Below are positions 1-7,600 of a stretch of 32,165 nt of DNA, piece by piece (the first letter of the stretch is position 1; every line of letters starts with the position of its first letter). The stretch covers positions 1-32,165 of the forward strand of contig NZ_JAPCKI010000026.1 of the NCBI RefSeq assembly GCF_028680575.1, written 5' to 3'. The notes below the pieces were generated by a model, which was not told where the DNA came from, did no database searches, and worked only from the letters and a program-made list of their open reading frames with translations. This DNA comes from Acidovorax benzenivorans (GTDB taxonomy: Bacteria > Pseudomonadota > Gammaproteobacteria > Burkholderiales > Burkholderiaceae_C). The position numbers were made by a program, and so were the translations under genes.

Positions 1-121
1 TCCGTCAGATTGTTCGGTGCCACCCCATGGTGCTGAAGAATGGCTTGAGCCGGATGCGGGGTGACTCGCACGTCCGGTTCTTAGGGGGCGGCGGCGCAGC
101 AATGCGCCGCTGCTACCCGAC
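1..121 (+). ncRNA. 3' end of a bacterial group II intron (domains V and VI)
   Basis: Positions 47-80 form a textbook 34-nt domain V. It has the AGC catalytic triad at 48-50, an 8-bp lower stem, a 2-nt CG bulge (71-72), a 6-bp upper stem and a GUGA tetraloop. Domain VI follows at 84-118 as a long hairpin with a GCAA loop. Its unpaired A at 115 is the expected branch point, 7 nt before an intron end at C121 (ending GAC). The intron-encoded reverse transcriptase would lie left of the window. No gene is recognisable in the 3' exon, so the intron seems to sit in intergenic DNA. Confidence 0.9.
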
Positions 122-187
122 GCCGTGGCACGATGGGCTCACCAGCTAGCCAGCCCCACACACACCCTCAGCCTGCCACGGTTTTCC

Positions 188-231
188 GCAAGCGAAGCGC
201 GCAGCGCCGCAGGCGCGAAGGCGTCAGCGAT
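188..231 (+). repeat. Island intergenic repeat, copy A
   Basis: It starts GCAAGCGAAGCGCGCA, continues with the short hairpin GCGCC/GGCGC and ends near GTCAGCGATC. Two further copies begin at 4191 and 4883. See the finding on covariation in the hairpin. Confidence 0.6.
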
Positions 232-515
232 CGGCGCCCGAATGGGTCGAGACGCCTGGCGGCTCGATGCGCAGCACAAGAGCGCGGTCCGGCATCGCCG
301 GAGACGCACGGAATCGTTGAACCGCAGAACCTCTTTCTCCGAAACCCGACGAAGAGTGAAATCGGCTGTACGCCTTTACGACGACCCGTCAAAGCACAAG
401 GCAGCAAAATCATCTTTACGACGGCCACGGGAAACTCCAGCCACTTCATCCAGCACACCCCACACAACGCCCGCCACCGCCGAGCGAGACGCCAGGTCGA
501 TGCCGAACGCAACAA

Positions 516-539
516 GGCGCCCCGCCGAAGCGGGGCGCC
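516..539 (-). terminator. Hairpin downstream of the DUF736 gene
   Basis: A perfect 10-bp GC-rich stem (516-525 with 530-539) has a 4-nt loop, TTCG on the minus strand. It begins 11 bases after the DUF736 stop codon. The following minus-strand T tract (TTGTTG) is weak, so termination strength is uncertain. A similar hairpin with the same loop follows the parB-like gene. Confidence 0.6.
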
Positions 540-549
540 GGGGCGGCAA

Positions 550-858
550 TCAGTCGCCCTTGCTGCGCGTCCAGATCAGGTTGTGCGTGCCGTCCTCGCC
601 CTCGACCAAGCGGGCGTAGATCGTCGCCGGGAACGACGGGTCATCCAGCGTCACCGACAGGTAGGGCCGGTCGGCCTTGCTGACCTTCTTCCAGGCCGCG
701 CCGATCTCCAGCCCCGCCGACGCGACGATGCGGTAGTCCGGGGCGTGCTCGCTGCCCTTGTCGCTGGGCACGATGCGGACCTTGACGTTCAAGGTCAGGG
801 TGCGAACCGTGCCAGTGAAGCCGTTGCCCGAAACGGTGAAGTTGCCGATGGTGCTCAT
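550..858 (-). CDS. DUF736 domain protein
   Basis: This 102-aa protein begins MSTIGNFTVSGNGFTGTVRT and ends IWTRSKGD. The whole sequence matches the DUF736 pattern: an N-terminal strand IGNFT, a central region resembling DYRI plus GAAWKK, then YLSVTLDDPSFPATIYARL. The family is widespread in proteobacterial ICEs and plasmids, usually near ParB-like, DUF932 or antirestriction genes; its biochemical role is not established. The ATG at 858 is preferred over an upstream in-frame start at 897. It makes the protein begin at the conserved domain and has the ribosome site AAGGAAA seven bases upstream. The gene stands alone, with long non-coding flanks and a hairpin just after its stop codon, so it is probably monocistronic. 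Confidence 0.9.
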   Translation of the reverse strand: MSTIGNFTVSGNGFTGTVRTLTLNVKVRIVPSDKGSEHAPDYRIVASAGLEIGAAWKKVSKADRPYLSVTLDDPSFPATIYARLVEGEDGTHNLIWTRSKGD

Positions 859-1613
859 GATGATTTCCTTTCGAGGTGGTGCCAGGTCCGCGCCCATCGC
901 GGCCTTGTGCGGTGATCCGGTCAGGCAAGGTGCCGGGCGCGCCGCACCCGCAGCGCAGCGAAGGGCCGAAACAACGTGGAGGACCGGCAGGCCCGGGAAA
1001 TTTGCCTCGCGAGGAATGCGCGCAGCGCAGGGGAAATTTGTTGGGCAGGCCGGTTGCGGCGAACAAGCCCGAGGCGCACCGCAACGCAGCGGCAGCGAAG
1101 AGAAGGGGTGCCGTGCCCGCGCCAGGATTCACGCTCAAAGACAAGGCCGTGGGAGCGGACCAACGCCTCGCAAAGGACCACGAGCACAGGCAACATCCAC
1201 ACGGCAACCGCCTTCCGGCATGGGTTCGGCCCCGCCGAACGCCAAGCCGGCTGACCAGAGAGTCCAGGGACAGGGCAGAACGCCCCGCCGCATCGGCCCG
1301 ACAGCAGAGAGGAAGAAAGCAGCGGCAGAGAAGTCAGCATGGCATCCGGCCTGTCGGCGAGCCACCGTCGATCACGGCGATTGCGCCCTGCCAGCATCGA
1401 GGACAGCGCCCTCACGCACAACCGGGTGCAGCAAGGCCGATCGCAAGCCCGCGCACCACACGGCGAGGCGCCTTGCCAGGAGGCACGGGCAAAGCCCGCT
1501 GGAATCCAGAAGTTCAAACGCGCGCGGCACACCCGCCGCGCGCGCCGCGCCGAGACCGCAGGCCGAGGCGCGGGACAAGACCGGAAAGCCCCGGCCGAAG
1601 CCGGGGCACCGAT
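859..1613. other. Long GC-rich intergenic region between the parB-like and DUF736 genes
   Basis: No gene is supported across about 750 bases. The longest frames (for example minus 921-1532) give low-complexity Arg/Cys/Ser-rich translations without a ribosome site or recognisable domain. The region contains two copies of GGGAAATTTG (995-1004 and 1031-1040) beside CGCAGCGCAG-type repeats, and the terminator hairpin of the parB-like gene at 1588-1607. The DUF736 promoter should lie near 860-950 on the minus strand, but no clear -35/-10 pair was recognised. Confidence 0.6.
1588..1607 (-). terminator. Terminator-like hairpin after the parB-like gene
   Basis: A perfect 8-bp stem (1588-1595 with 1600-1607) has a TTCG loop on the minus strand and is followed by TTTCC. 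It begins 6 bases beyond the stop codon of the parB-like gene. Confidence 0.65.
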
Positions 1614-3674
1614 TCACGCCGTGGCATGCGCTCCTTCGTCTGCGTCAAGCTCCACGCTGTCCGCATCCGCGTCAACCCCGGCCTGCTCTACGGCGGCAAC
1701 CGCCTCCGGTTGCCTGAACATGACCGGCAGCCACCCCGACCCCGCCGCCAGCCGCTCGGCCTCGCTGGCGATCTGCGCCTTCTTGAGCTTGGCCAGCCGG
1801 TGAACCTCGCCCGGCGCGAACACCTGCACCGCCTCCAGTGCCTTGGCTTTCGACACGTGATCGAAGTAACCCGCAGCGGTCGGCGTCCACCAGCCGTGCA
1901 TGTCCAGGCCCACGGCCTGCGCCAGCGCGGCAGCGGGAACCTCGCTTTCGTGCGAGGCGATGGCCGAGACGGTGTAACCCACGCACACGGCCAGCAGCGA
2001 CAGCAGTTCGCTTTGCGGCATCGCCAGCAGTTCGGTGAACAGCGCTTGCGGGTTGCCGGGCAGGCGTGCCGCCCAGGCCTCCCGCACCTCGCGCAGGCCC
2101 ACCGCCGCTGGGGCCTCGTCCACGTCCGGCGCGTATTGCACCAGCCTGTCCTGCGCGGATGCCGTGATGTTGATGGGCGTGCCGCCATAGCCGCCGAGGA
2201 TGACGCGGTGCGCCAGTTGATGCACCACGGCCACCAGCGCGATGTGCGGATGCCGGGCCACCTCAGCCTGCAAGGCGGCGGTGCGGTGCGCACTCAGCCG
2301 CTTCGCCAGCCTCTCCGAAATGCCCGGCTTGGCCGGTTCGGCATCCTCCGCATCTGCGCCGCCGCTGGCGCCTTCGCTGGCCGTCCCCCCGGCCTCCTGC
2401 CGCTCCCGCGCCCGCAACGCCTTGGCCTGTTCCTCGCGCAGCAGCCCACGATGCACCACGACCGCGCCCATGTGATCGACCGACACCACGGCCCCGGCCA
2501 CCGGCACCACACCCAGCGCGTACACCATCAAGGTCTGCTCGATGGCGTCCAGTTCATCGCCTAGCCGGTCCAGCTCCTCGTGCAGCGCCTGCACACCATC
2601 GTCGGACAGGTCGGCGTCCTCGTCGTCGAGCTTGTCCTGAATGCGGCTCTGCTCGGCCTCCAGCTTGGCAATGCGCTTGGCCTCGGCCTTGCCCGGCTCC
2701 CGGCGCGTGGGCCGCACCCGCTGGAAGCCATGCAGTTCCGCTGCCGTGGCACGCGGGGCGGCCTCCACCCAGCCCCAGCCTTCGGCCCGCACGGATTCGG
2801 CCACGGCGCTGAGCTTGTCCCGCGCAAGAGAGTCCAGCAACCCGGCATCGGTGAGAAACACCCCGTTCTGCTCGTCCGAGAACAGATCGCGCCGGATGCC
2901 GCCGCCCGCCGCTTCGTAGGCTTCCACCCCCACGAAGCGCGCCACCGCATCGCGGCTGGCGTCGATCTCTTCGCAGGTCAGGTGATCGCGCAGCGATTCC
3001 GCGCTGCGCTGCCACTGCGGGGCTTCATAGAACGCAGCCTCTTGGGCCTTATGGTCGTCTGTGATGGCGAGTGCCATCAACTGCTCCAGCGAGACGGACC
3101 CCTGCTGGTAGTCCGCCAGCAGACGCGGCGAGACGTTGGCGAGTTTCAGCCGCCGTCGGACCACCAGCGGCGTGACGCCGAAGTCCGCCGCGATGTCTTC
3201 CAGCGCCCGCCCTTCCGACGCCAGCGCCTTCCATGCGAACAGTTCATCCACCGGCGACATGGATTCGCGGTGCACGTTTTCCGTGAGGCTGACGGTGCGC
3301 GCCGACGCATCGGGCACCAGCAGGCAGGGCACCGGATGGTCCCTCCCGAGCTTGTGCCGCTTGGCAAGCAGTTTCAATGCCGCCAGCCGCCGCTTGCCCG
3401 CGACCACCTCGAAGTGCTCGCCATCGGGCGCTGCGATCACGGTGAGGTTCTGCAGCAGCCCGACCCGGACGATGGAAGCCGCGAGTTCGGGAATCGCGGT
3501 GCCGCCGCTCTTGCGCACGTTGCGCGCCGAGGGCCGCAGTTTGGACAGTGCGATCAGGTGCAGTTCATAGGGCGCGGCCACCGGGAAGGTGATGGCTTCG
3601 CCTGCCGCTGCTGCAGCGGCAGCAGCGGCCACGGCATGCAGGGCCTGGGATTCGGAATGGGAAACGGTATTCAT
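1614..3674 (-). CDS. ParB/RepB/Spo0J-family DNA-binding protein
   Basis: This 686-aa protein has an N-terminal ParB/Srx-type domain at about residues 38-125, including VVAGKRRLAALK, followed by the family box TENVHRESMSPVDE (131-144). A helix-turn-helix of the KorB/Spo0J type lies at about 155-180 (LEDIAADFGVTPLVVRRRLK). A charged, probably coiled-coil stretch at about 330-390 precedes a long C-terminal region I do not recognise. A run of nine alanines lies near residues 16-24. At 686 aa it is about twice the length of chromosomal ParB, as seen in the large ICE-borne relatives. The ATG at 3674 has AAGGAG nine bases upstream; the open frame extends further upstream without domain content. No parA neighbour is visible, so a role in island maintenance or gene regulation rather than classical segregation is an inference. 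Confidence 0.88.
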   Translation of the reverse strand: MNTVSHSESQALHAVAAAAAAAAAGEAITFPVAAPYELHLIALSKLRPSARNVRKSGGTAIPELAASIVRVGLLQNLTVIAAPDGEHFEVVAGKRRLAALKLLAKRHKLGRDHPVPCLLVPDASARTVSLTENVHRESMSPVDELFAWKALASEGRALEDIAADFGVTPLVVRRRLKLANVSPRLLADYQQGSVSLEQLMALAITDDHKAQEAAFYEAPQWQRSAESLRDHLTCEEIDASRDAVARFVGVEAYEAAGGGIRRDLFSDEQNGVFLTDAGLLDSLARDKLSAVAESVRAEGWGWVEAAPRATAAELHGFQRVRPTRREPGKAEAKRIAKLEAEQSRIQDKLDDEDADLSDDGVQALHEELDRLGDELDAIEQTLMVYALGVVPVAGAVVSVDHMGAVVVHRGLLREEQAKALRARERQEAGGTASEGASGGADAEDAEPAKPGISERLAKRLSAHRTAALQAEVARHPHIALVAVVHQLAHRVILGGYGGTPINITASAQDRLVQYAPDVDEAPAAVGLREVREAWAARLPGNPQALFTELLAMPQSELLSLLAVCVGYTVSAIASHESEVPAAALAQAVGLDMHGWWTPTAAGYFDHVSKAKALEAVQVFAPGEVHRLAKLKKAQIASEAERLAAGSGWLPVMFRQPEAVAAVEQAGVDADADSVELDADEGAHATA

Positions 3675-3842
3675 GATGATGACTCCTTGTCCCTCTCGGG
3701 GACGTTCAACAGGAATGGAAAGAAAAGAAACAGGGGTGGGTGGATCACTCGGTGCTCTGCATAGGCGCTCTCCTTGGAAGTTCGGGCTCCGCAGGGGCCG
3801 CGAAGCGCTTTCGCGGCCTTGAGGGCCGGCTGGGGCCGGCGC

Positions 3843-3940
3843 GGGTGCGCCGTCAAGGGAGGAAGCGAAGGCGCTGGCGCGGCCCGCAGGCGAAGCCGAG
3901 GACACGGGCGCCGTAGCGGCCCTTGACGGAAGGAGCACCC
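3843..3940. repeat. Imperfect long inverted repeat
   Basis: The left arm GGGTGC-GC-CGTCAAGGG (3843-3859) is matched in inverse orientation by 3920-3940. The inner 10 bp (3850-3859 with 3920-3929) and outer 6 bp (3843-3848 with 3935-3940) are perfect. The arms enclose 60 bp of GC-rich DNA. It lies about 170-270 bp upstream of the parB-like start codon. Confidence 0.6.
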
Positions 3941-3975
3941 GCAGAGGCCAGGCAAGCCGCCAAGGGCGGCGCGCA

Positions 3976-3994
3976 GGTGGCGGGTCCCGCCACC
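3976..3994. promoter_or_regulatory. 19-bp palindrome, candidate protein-binding site
   Basis: GGTGGCGGG and CCCGCCACC form perfect 9-bp arms around a single T. It lies about 300 bp upstream of the parB-like start codon, in non-coding DNA. A centromere-like or autoregulatory binding site for the neighbouring ParB-family protein is an inference from position and symmetry only. Confidence 0.45.
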
Positions 3995-4190
3995 GGAGAG
4001 AACACGTTCGAGCGGGAGGACAGAAGTCACCCAGGCCGGGCATAGACCGGCCTCCACTGCACGCCCCTGTGTGCGGGGTGCGCTTCGGCTGTTCAGTGGG
4101 GTGGCCGATCCGGCGCAGCCGGTTCGGCGGGCTTGCAGGGGCGCCAAGCGCAGCGCGGCGGGGATGGGCCACTGGCCGATCCCCTGGAGG

Positions 4191-4231
4191 GCAAGCGCAG
4201 CGCGCAGCGCCGAAGGCGCGGAGTCATCGAC
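4191..4231 (+). repeat. Island intergenic repeat, copy B
   Basis: It begins GCAAGCGCAGCGCGCA, has the hairpin GCGCC-GAA-GGCGC and ends near GTCATCGAC. It differs from copy A by few substitutions in the first 30 bases. Confidence 0.6.
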
Positions 4232-4243
4232 ACCAGGCGCAGC

Positions 4244-4276
4244 AAAAAAAGTGCGCCGTCCCGCGAGACGACGCAC
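4244..4276 (-). terminator. Rho-independent terminator of the CxxC protein gene
   Basis: On the minus strand an imperfect stem GTGCG-CGTC / GACG-CGCAC (one internal mismatch) is followed directly by seven T residues (A tract at 4244-4250 on the plus strand). It lies about 20 bases after the stop codon of the gene at 4296-4691 and is the strongest intrinsic terminator in the island part. Confidence 0.8.
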
Positions 4277-4295
4277 CGATGGTGTCAGCGGTCGA

Positions 4296-4691
4296 TCAAT
4301 CCGCCGCCGACGCCACCATCGACTGCAACTGCTCAATCACGCCTGGCTCGACGAAGACGCAAGCCTGCTTGTCCTTAATCGGCACGTTGAACAGCCTGGA
4401 GAACACCTCGCGCTTGAGATGGGCCAGCCGTCCCGTCCGATACGCCTGCTCGGGCTTCAGGTTGCCGTTGCTCGCCGGCGAGCCGCTGCGCTGCGGATCG
4501 CATTCGACCAGCGCGACGAAGCCATCATCGGCCAGTTTCTGGTGTTCGGCGCACAGGCCCCAGCCGGTCGCCGTGTGGCGCTCCAGGCTCGCGCGCAGGC
4601 GCTTGTCCAGCAGGATGGCGCCGGTGTCGAAAGCCACGCCGCAGACCAGGCAGACGTGTTGTTCCAGCGAAACGTGTGATTTGTCGTTCAT
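4296..4691 (-). CDS. Small CxxC protein, possible zinc-binding (unknown function)
   Basis: This 131-aa protein begins MNDKSHVSLEQHVCLVCGVA. It carries CLVC near residues 14-17 and C-x2-H (GLCAEH) near residues 50-53, spaced as in a small treble-clef or zinc-ribbon site. The rest contains KRLRASLERHTATGWGLC and VFVEPGVIEQL; I recognise no enzyme family. The ATG at 4691 is preferred over the upstream frame to 4886, which is non-coding in character, because it has GGAG ten bases before it. Part of that ribosome site falls in an inverted repeat (4700-4731). The gene lies between the parB-like gene and the ATPase gene and has its own terminator, so it is probably transcribed alone. Zinc binding is inferred from the cysteine/histidine spacing. 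Confidence 0.8.
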   Translation of the reverse strand: MNDKSHVSLEQHVCLVCGVAFDTGAILLDKRLRASLERHTATGWGLCAEHQKLADDGFVALVECDPQRSGSPASNGNLKPEQAYRTGRLAHLKREVFSRLFNVPIKDKQACVFVEPGVIEQLQSMVASAAD

Positions 4692-4699
4692 GACGATCT

Positions 4700-4731
4700 C
4701 CGGTTGCTCGGGCGGAATTGCCCGGAACCGG
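4700..4731 (-). promoter_or_regulatory. Inverted repeat overlapping the ribosome site of the CxxC gene
   Basis: The arms CCGGTT (4700-4705) plus CGGGC (4709-4713) pair with GCCCG (4720-4724) plus AACCGG (4726-4731). In the mRNA the AACCGG arm runs into the GGAG ribosome site just before the ATG, so folding would cover part of it. The same dyad in DNA could instead be an operator. Confidence 0.4.
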
Positions 4732-4882
4732 CACCCGGCACGCCGCAGCGCAGCGGTCACAGGTTCGAAGACGGCCGACAGGACGCCAGCGTGCAAGGCA
4801 CGCGTAGACCTTGAGCGCGAGAACGGTGTGCAAGGATGAAGGGGACCAGCAAGCCAGCCCACCACACACCACACCTGCATTG

Positions 4883-4927
4883 GCAAGCGCAGCGCGCAGG
4901 CCTCAAGGGCCGGAGGTGTCAGGGATC
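4883..4927 (+). repeat. Island intergenic repeat, copy C
   Basis: It begins GCAAGCGCAGCGCGCA like copy B. The following hairpin is GGCCT-CAA-GGGCC, a different sequence that keeps the pairing. It ends GTGTCAGGGATC, resembling the end of copy A. Confidence 0.55.
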
Positions 4928-5005
4928 AAAGCCGGATGGCCGCGATTCGGCACGAAGCGCGGGGCGCAGCCCGCGAGCCCGACGGCGGAACGCCGGGACA
5001 CCATA

Positions 5006-5024
5006 ATGTTTCTACTTGAAACAT
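5006..5024. promoter_or_regulatory. AT-rich dyad upstream of the ATPase gene
   Basis: ATGTTTC and GAAACAT form perfect 7-bp arms separated by 5 bases, about 80 bases before the ATPase start. It stands out as AT-rich within GC-rich DNA and has the size of an operator for a dimeric HTH repressor. No regulator gene is adjacent. Confidence 0.45.
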
Positions 5025-5101
5025 CGAACGTCGCTCTACGCCATTCCGCAATCAGGTGGGTGCCTTCTGGACGGTAAGACAGCGACGACTGGAGGAGACC
5101 C

Positions 5102-7600
5102 ATGTCGATACTGCAGGAAATACTGGACTGGACGAAGGGATTGCCTGCCTGGCAGAGCGATGCCGTGGCACGCCTGCTGGCCAAGCAAGCGCTCACGATA
5201 GAAGACCAGGACGACCTGTTCGCGTTGCTCAAGGCCGCGCATGGCATTCCGGACCCCAAGGACCGCAAGCCCCAGCCACTCACAGCCGAGCAGATTCCAG
5301 CTCCGGTAAAAGTGACAACCCACGTTGAACTGCATGCCATGAAGAACATGCGGCATGTCAATGCGATTGCGGAGAATCAGCATCTGCCTTTCGGCGCTTC
5401 CGGGATGACAGTCATCTATGGCGATAACGGTTCAGGCAAATCGGGATACTCGCGCGTGCTCAAACGCGCATGTCGTGCGCGCGACCGGACGGAACCGATT
5501 CATCCGAACGCCAATCTGCCTGCAGGCAAGGCCGGGAACCCCGAAGCCATCTTCCAGATTGCCATCGACGGAGTTGCGCAGGATGCACACTGGGTGCATG
5601 GAAAGCCGGCTCCGGCTGCGCTGTCATCGTTTGCGATTTTCGACTCGCGCTGCGCTCGTGCGTACCTCGATAGCGAGGACGATTTTTCCTATGTGCCCTA
5701 CGGGCTTGATGTGTTCGAGGGACTGGCGAAGATCTGCAAGCAGCTCAAGGCGGCGGTAGAGACTGAGTATGCACATTCCGCCGCCGATCTCACGGCGTTC
5801 GCGCCCCTGCAGGGCGACACGCTCGTCGGCAAGCTGATCGCGTCTCTTTCTGCCAAAACGACCCAAGCCCAGATCGATGCACTCGCTACGTTGACCCCGG
5901 AGGAACTTGCCCAGCATGTGTCCCTGGACAAAAGTCTGAAGGAGAACAACCCGAAGGAGAAAGCCACTCAACTGCGCTTGCGTGCCCGTCGTGTGGCGGC
6001 CATCGCGACGAATGCGTCCAACAAAGGCGCGCTGGTAGATCAAGCCGTTGTCGCCAAACTGAAAGGCCTGGCGGACAGCTATCGCACGGCGCAGGCTGCG
6101 GCCGCGCTCGCGGCGAAGCAATTCAAGGAAGGTGAGAATTTGCTGCCGGGCACCGGCGGCGAGGCATGGCGCGAACTTTTCGATGCAGCTCGCAAGTTCG
6201 CGGTCGAATCCCATCCGGACAAGGCGTTTCCCGAGCTGGGCGCGGAAGCTCCTTGCCCCCTTTGCCAGCAACCTCTCGCCGAAGGTGCTGACCGCTTGCT
6301 GCGCTTCGAAGCCTTCATTCAACAAGAAGCGGAGAAAACATCCCAGGCACGCCGTGTCGCTTTGTACGCCGAATACAAGCCGTTCATTGCACAGATCCTG
6401 ACGCTGAACCTCGATGATGTGACGCATGGAGAGATCGAAGCCCTGGACGCGCAACTTGCCACCGATGCCAAGGCTTTCGAGCCTCTTCTGACGGCTCGCC
6501 AGGAGGCCATCAAAGCGGCCGTGCTCTCGCACCAGTGGGACAGCCTCGATCAGGCCCTGGTCAATCCGGCAGAGCGGCTTCAGGCGTTGGCGAACAAGCT
6601 GAATGCCGAAGCCGAGACCCTGGAGAAGGCCTCGGATGAGAAGGCCCGAGCAGCCTTGCAAAAGCAGTTCGTGGAACTGGATGCACGGGTGCGGCTTAGC
6701 CAGGTCAAGGATGCCGTCGTCACGGCCGTCGCTCGGCTCGCCCATCAAGCCAAACTCACGAAATGTCTATCGGCCGTGAAGACCAACGCCATCTCGTTGA
6801 AGGCATCGGAACTGGCGGAAAAGGTGGTATCCAAGGAATTGGCCGAGGCGCTGAACCGCGAGTTCAAGGCGCTGGGCGTTGGGACACTGCGCGTGACGTT
6901 GCAGAGCCGTTCGGACCGGGGCAAAGCCCTGCACAAACTCAAGCTGGAGTTGCCGCAAAGCCGCAGTCCGGGCGACATCCTGAGCGAGGGGGAGCAACGC
7001 GCAATCGCGATCGGCTCCTTTCTGGCCGAAGTGGGACTGAGCGGGGGCAAGGGCGGCATCGTGTTTGATGATCCAGTGTCATCCCTCGACCACCGCCGGC
7101 GCGAGCGTGTCGCGAGGCGCCTGGCCGTCGAGGCAGCACAACGCCAAGTCATCGTATTCACCCATGACATCTACTTCCTGTGCCTGCTCGCCGAGGAGGC
7201 GAAACTGGCTGGCGTCTCGATTGCCACCCAAAGCCTGATCCGGCGCGCCGAAGGTTTTGGGATTGCCGATCCGGATCTGCCGTTCGAGGGAAAAACCGCG
7301 AGCAAGCGGATCGGTGCCCTGAAGGCCCAGCATCAAACCGTCGCCAAGCTCCACAAGGACGGCGAAGAACAGGAATGCCGGAGACTGACCGTTGAAGCCT
7401 ATTTCCGTTTGCGCATGGCGTGGGAGCGCGCCGTCGAAGAGGTGCTGCTGCGTGAGGTCATCCTTCGCTTCCGCAAAGGTGTCGGTAAGCGTCCGGCAAA
7501 CACAGGTCCACAGAGGCTGATGATCAGGCGTCGGCGGGTTTCCAGCGGTGCGGCAATAGCTGGTCAATGCGGCTGGCCTTGTGCGTGGGCAGTCGCGTGA
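5102..7600 (+). pseudogene. AAA/SMC-like ATPase with CxxC insert, 5' part truncated by IS66
   Basis: The start codon at 5102 follows GGAGGAG closely. The native frame runs to 7484 (794 codons plus one base); the last 38 codons to 7600 are IS66 sequence. Visible motifs: Walker A GDNGSGKS (107-114), CPLC near residue 384 inside a long helical insert (possible zinc hook), ABC signature LSEGEQ near 626, Walker B GIVFDDPVSSLD near 653, and H-loop VIVFTHD near 683-689. This is the RecF/SMC-type architecture shared with RloC-like and other AAA_13 proteins, many of them linked to phage defence. The missing C-terminal 84 residues lie at 11348-11601. The truncated product keeps all ATPase motifs, so residual activity cannot be excluded. 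A defence role is inferred from family resemblance and island location; I see no adjacent nuclease or restriction gene. Confidence 0.85.
7477..7484. repeat. Left 8-bp target duplication of the IS66 element
   Basis: AGGTGTCG directly precedes the left IS end (GTAAGCG at 7485) and is repeated exactly at 11340-11347 after the right end. IS66-family elements make 8-bp duplications. Confidence 0.95.

Larger units (their letters stand above)
122..549. other. Intergenic DNA between the intron and the DUF736 gene
   Basis: No convincing gene is visible; the open frames have random-looking, Arg/Ala-rich translations without domains. The stretch holds copy A of the island repeat (188-231), a 10-bp direct repeat CTTTACGACG at 374-383 and 414-423, and the terminator-like hairpin of the DUF736 gene at 516-539. 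Confidence 0.6.
3675..4243. other. Palindrome-rich intergenic region upstream of the parB-like gene
   Basis: No gene is supported. The region contains the imperfect inverted repeat 3843-3859/3920-3940, the 19-bp perfect palindrome at 3976-3994, GC-rich hairpin potential around 3795-3840 and repeat copy B at 4191-4231. The promoter of the parB-like gene should lie near 3690-3800 on the minus strand, but no convincing -10/-35 pair was seen. Confidence 0.6.
4692..5101. other. Divergent intergenic region between the CxxC gene and the ATPase gene
   Basis: No gene is supported. It contains the SD-overlapping inverted repeat (4700-4731), repeat copy C (4883-4927) and an AT-rich dyad (5006-5024). 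The minus-strand CxxC gene and the plus-strand ATPase gene diverge from here, so both promoters should lie within it. Confidence 0.6.

Noticed and set aside
168..515. Minus-strand 115-codon frame between the intron and the DUF736 gene
   Set aside because: No ribosome site or domain; overlaps repeat copy A and lies after the DUF736 hairpin.
921..1532. Minus-strand frame of 203 codons between the parB-like and DUF736 genes
   Set aside because: Arg/Cys/Ser-rich translation without ribosome site or domain, in repeat-bearing DNA. A short real gene cannot be fully excluded.
876..2564. Plus-strand frame of 562 codons across the spacer and the parB-like gene
   Set aside because: Largely antisense to the parB-like gene; Arg/Pro/Gln-rich with no domain.
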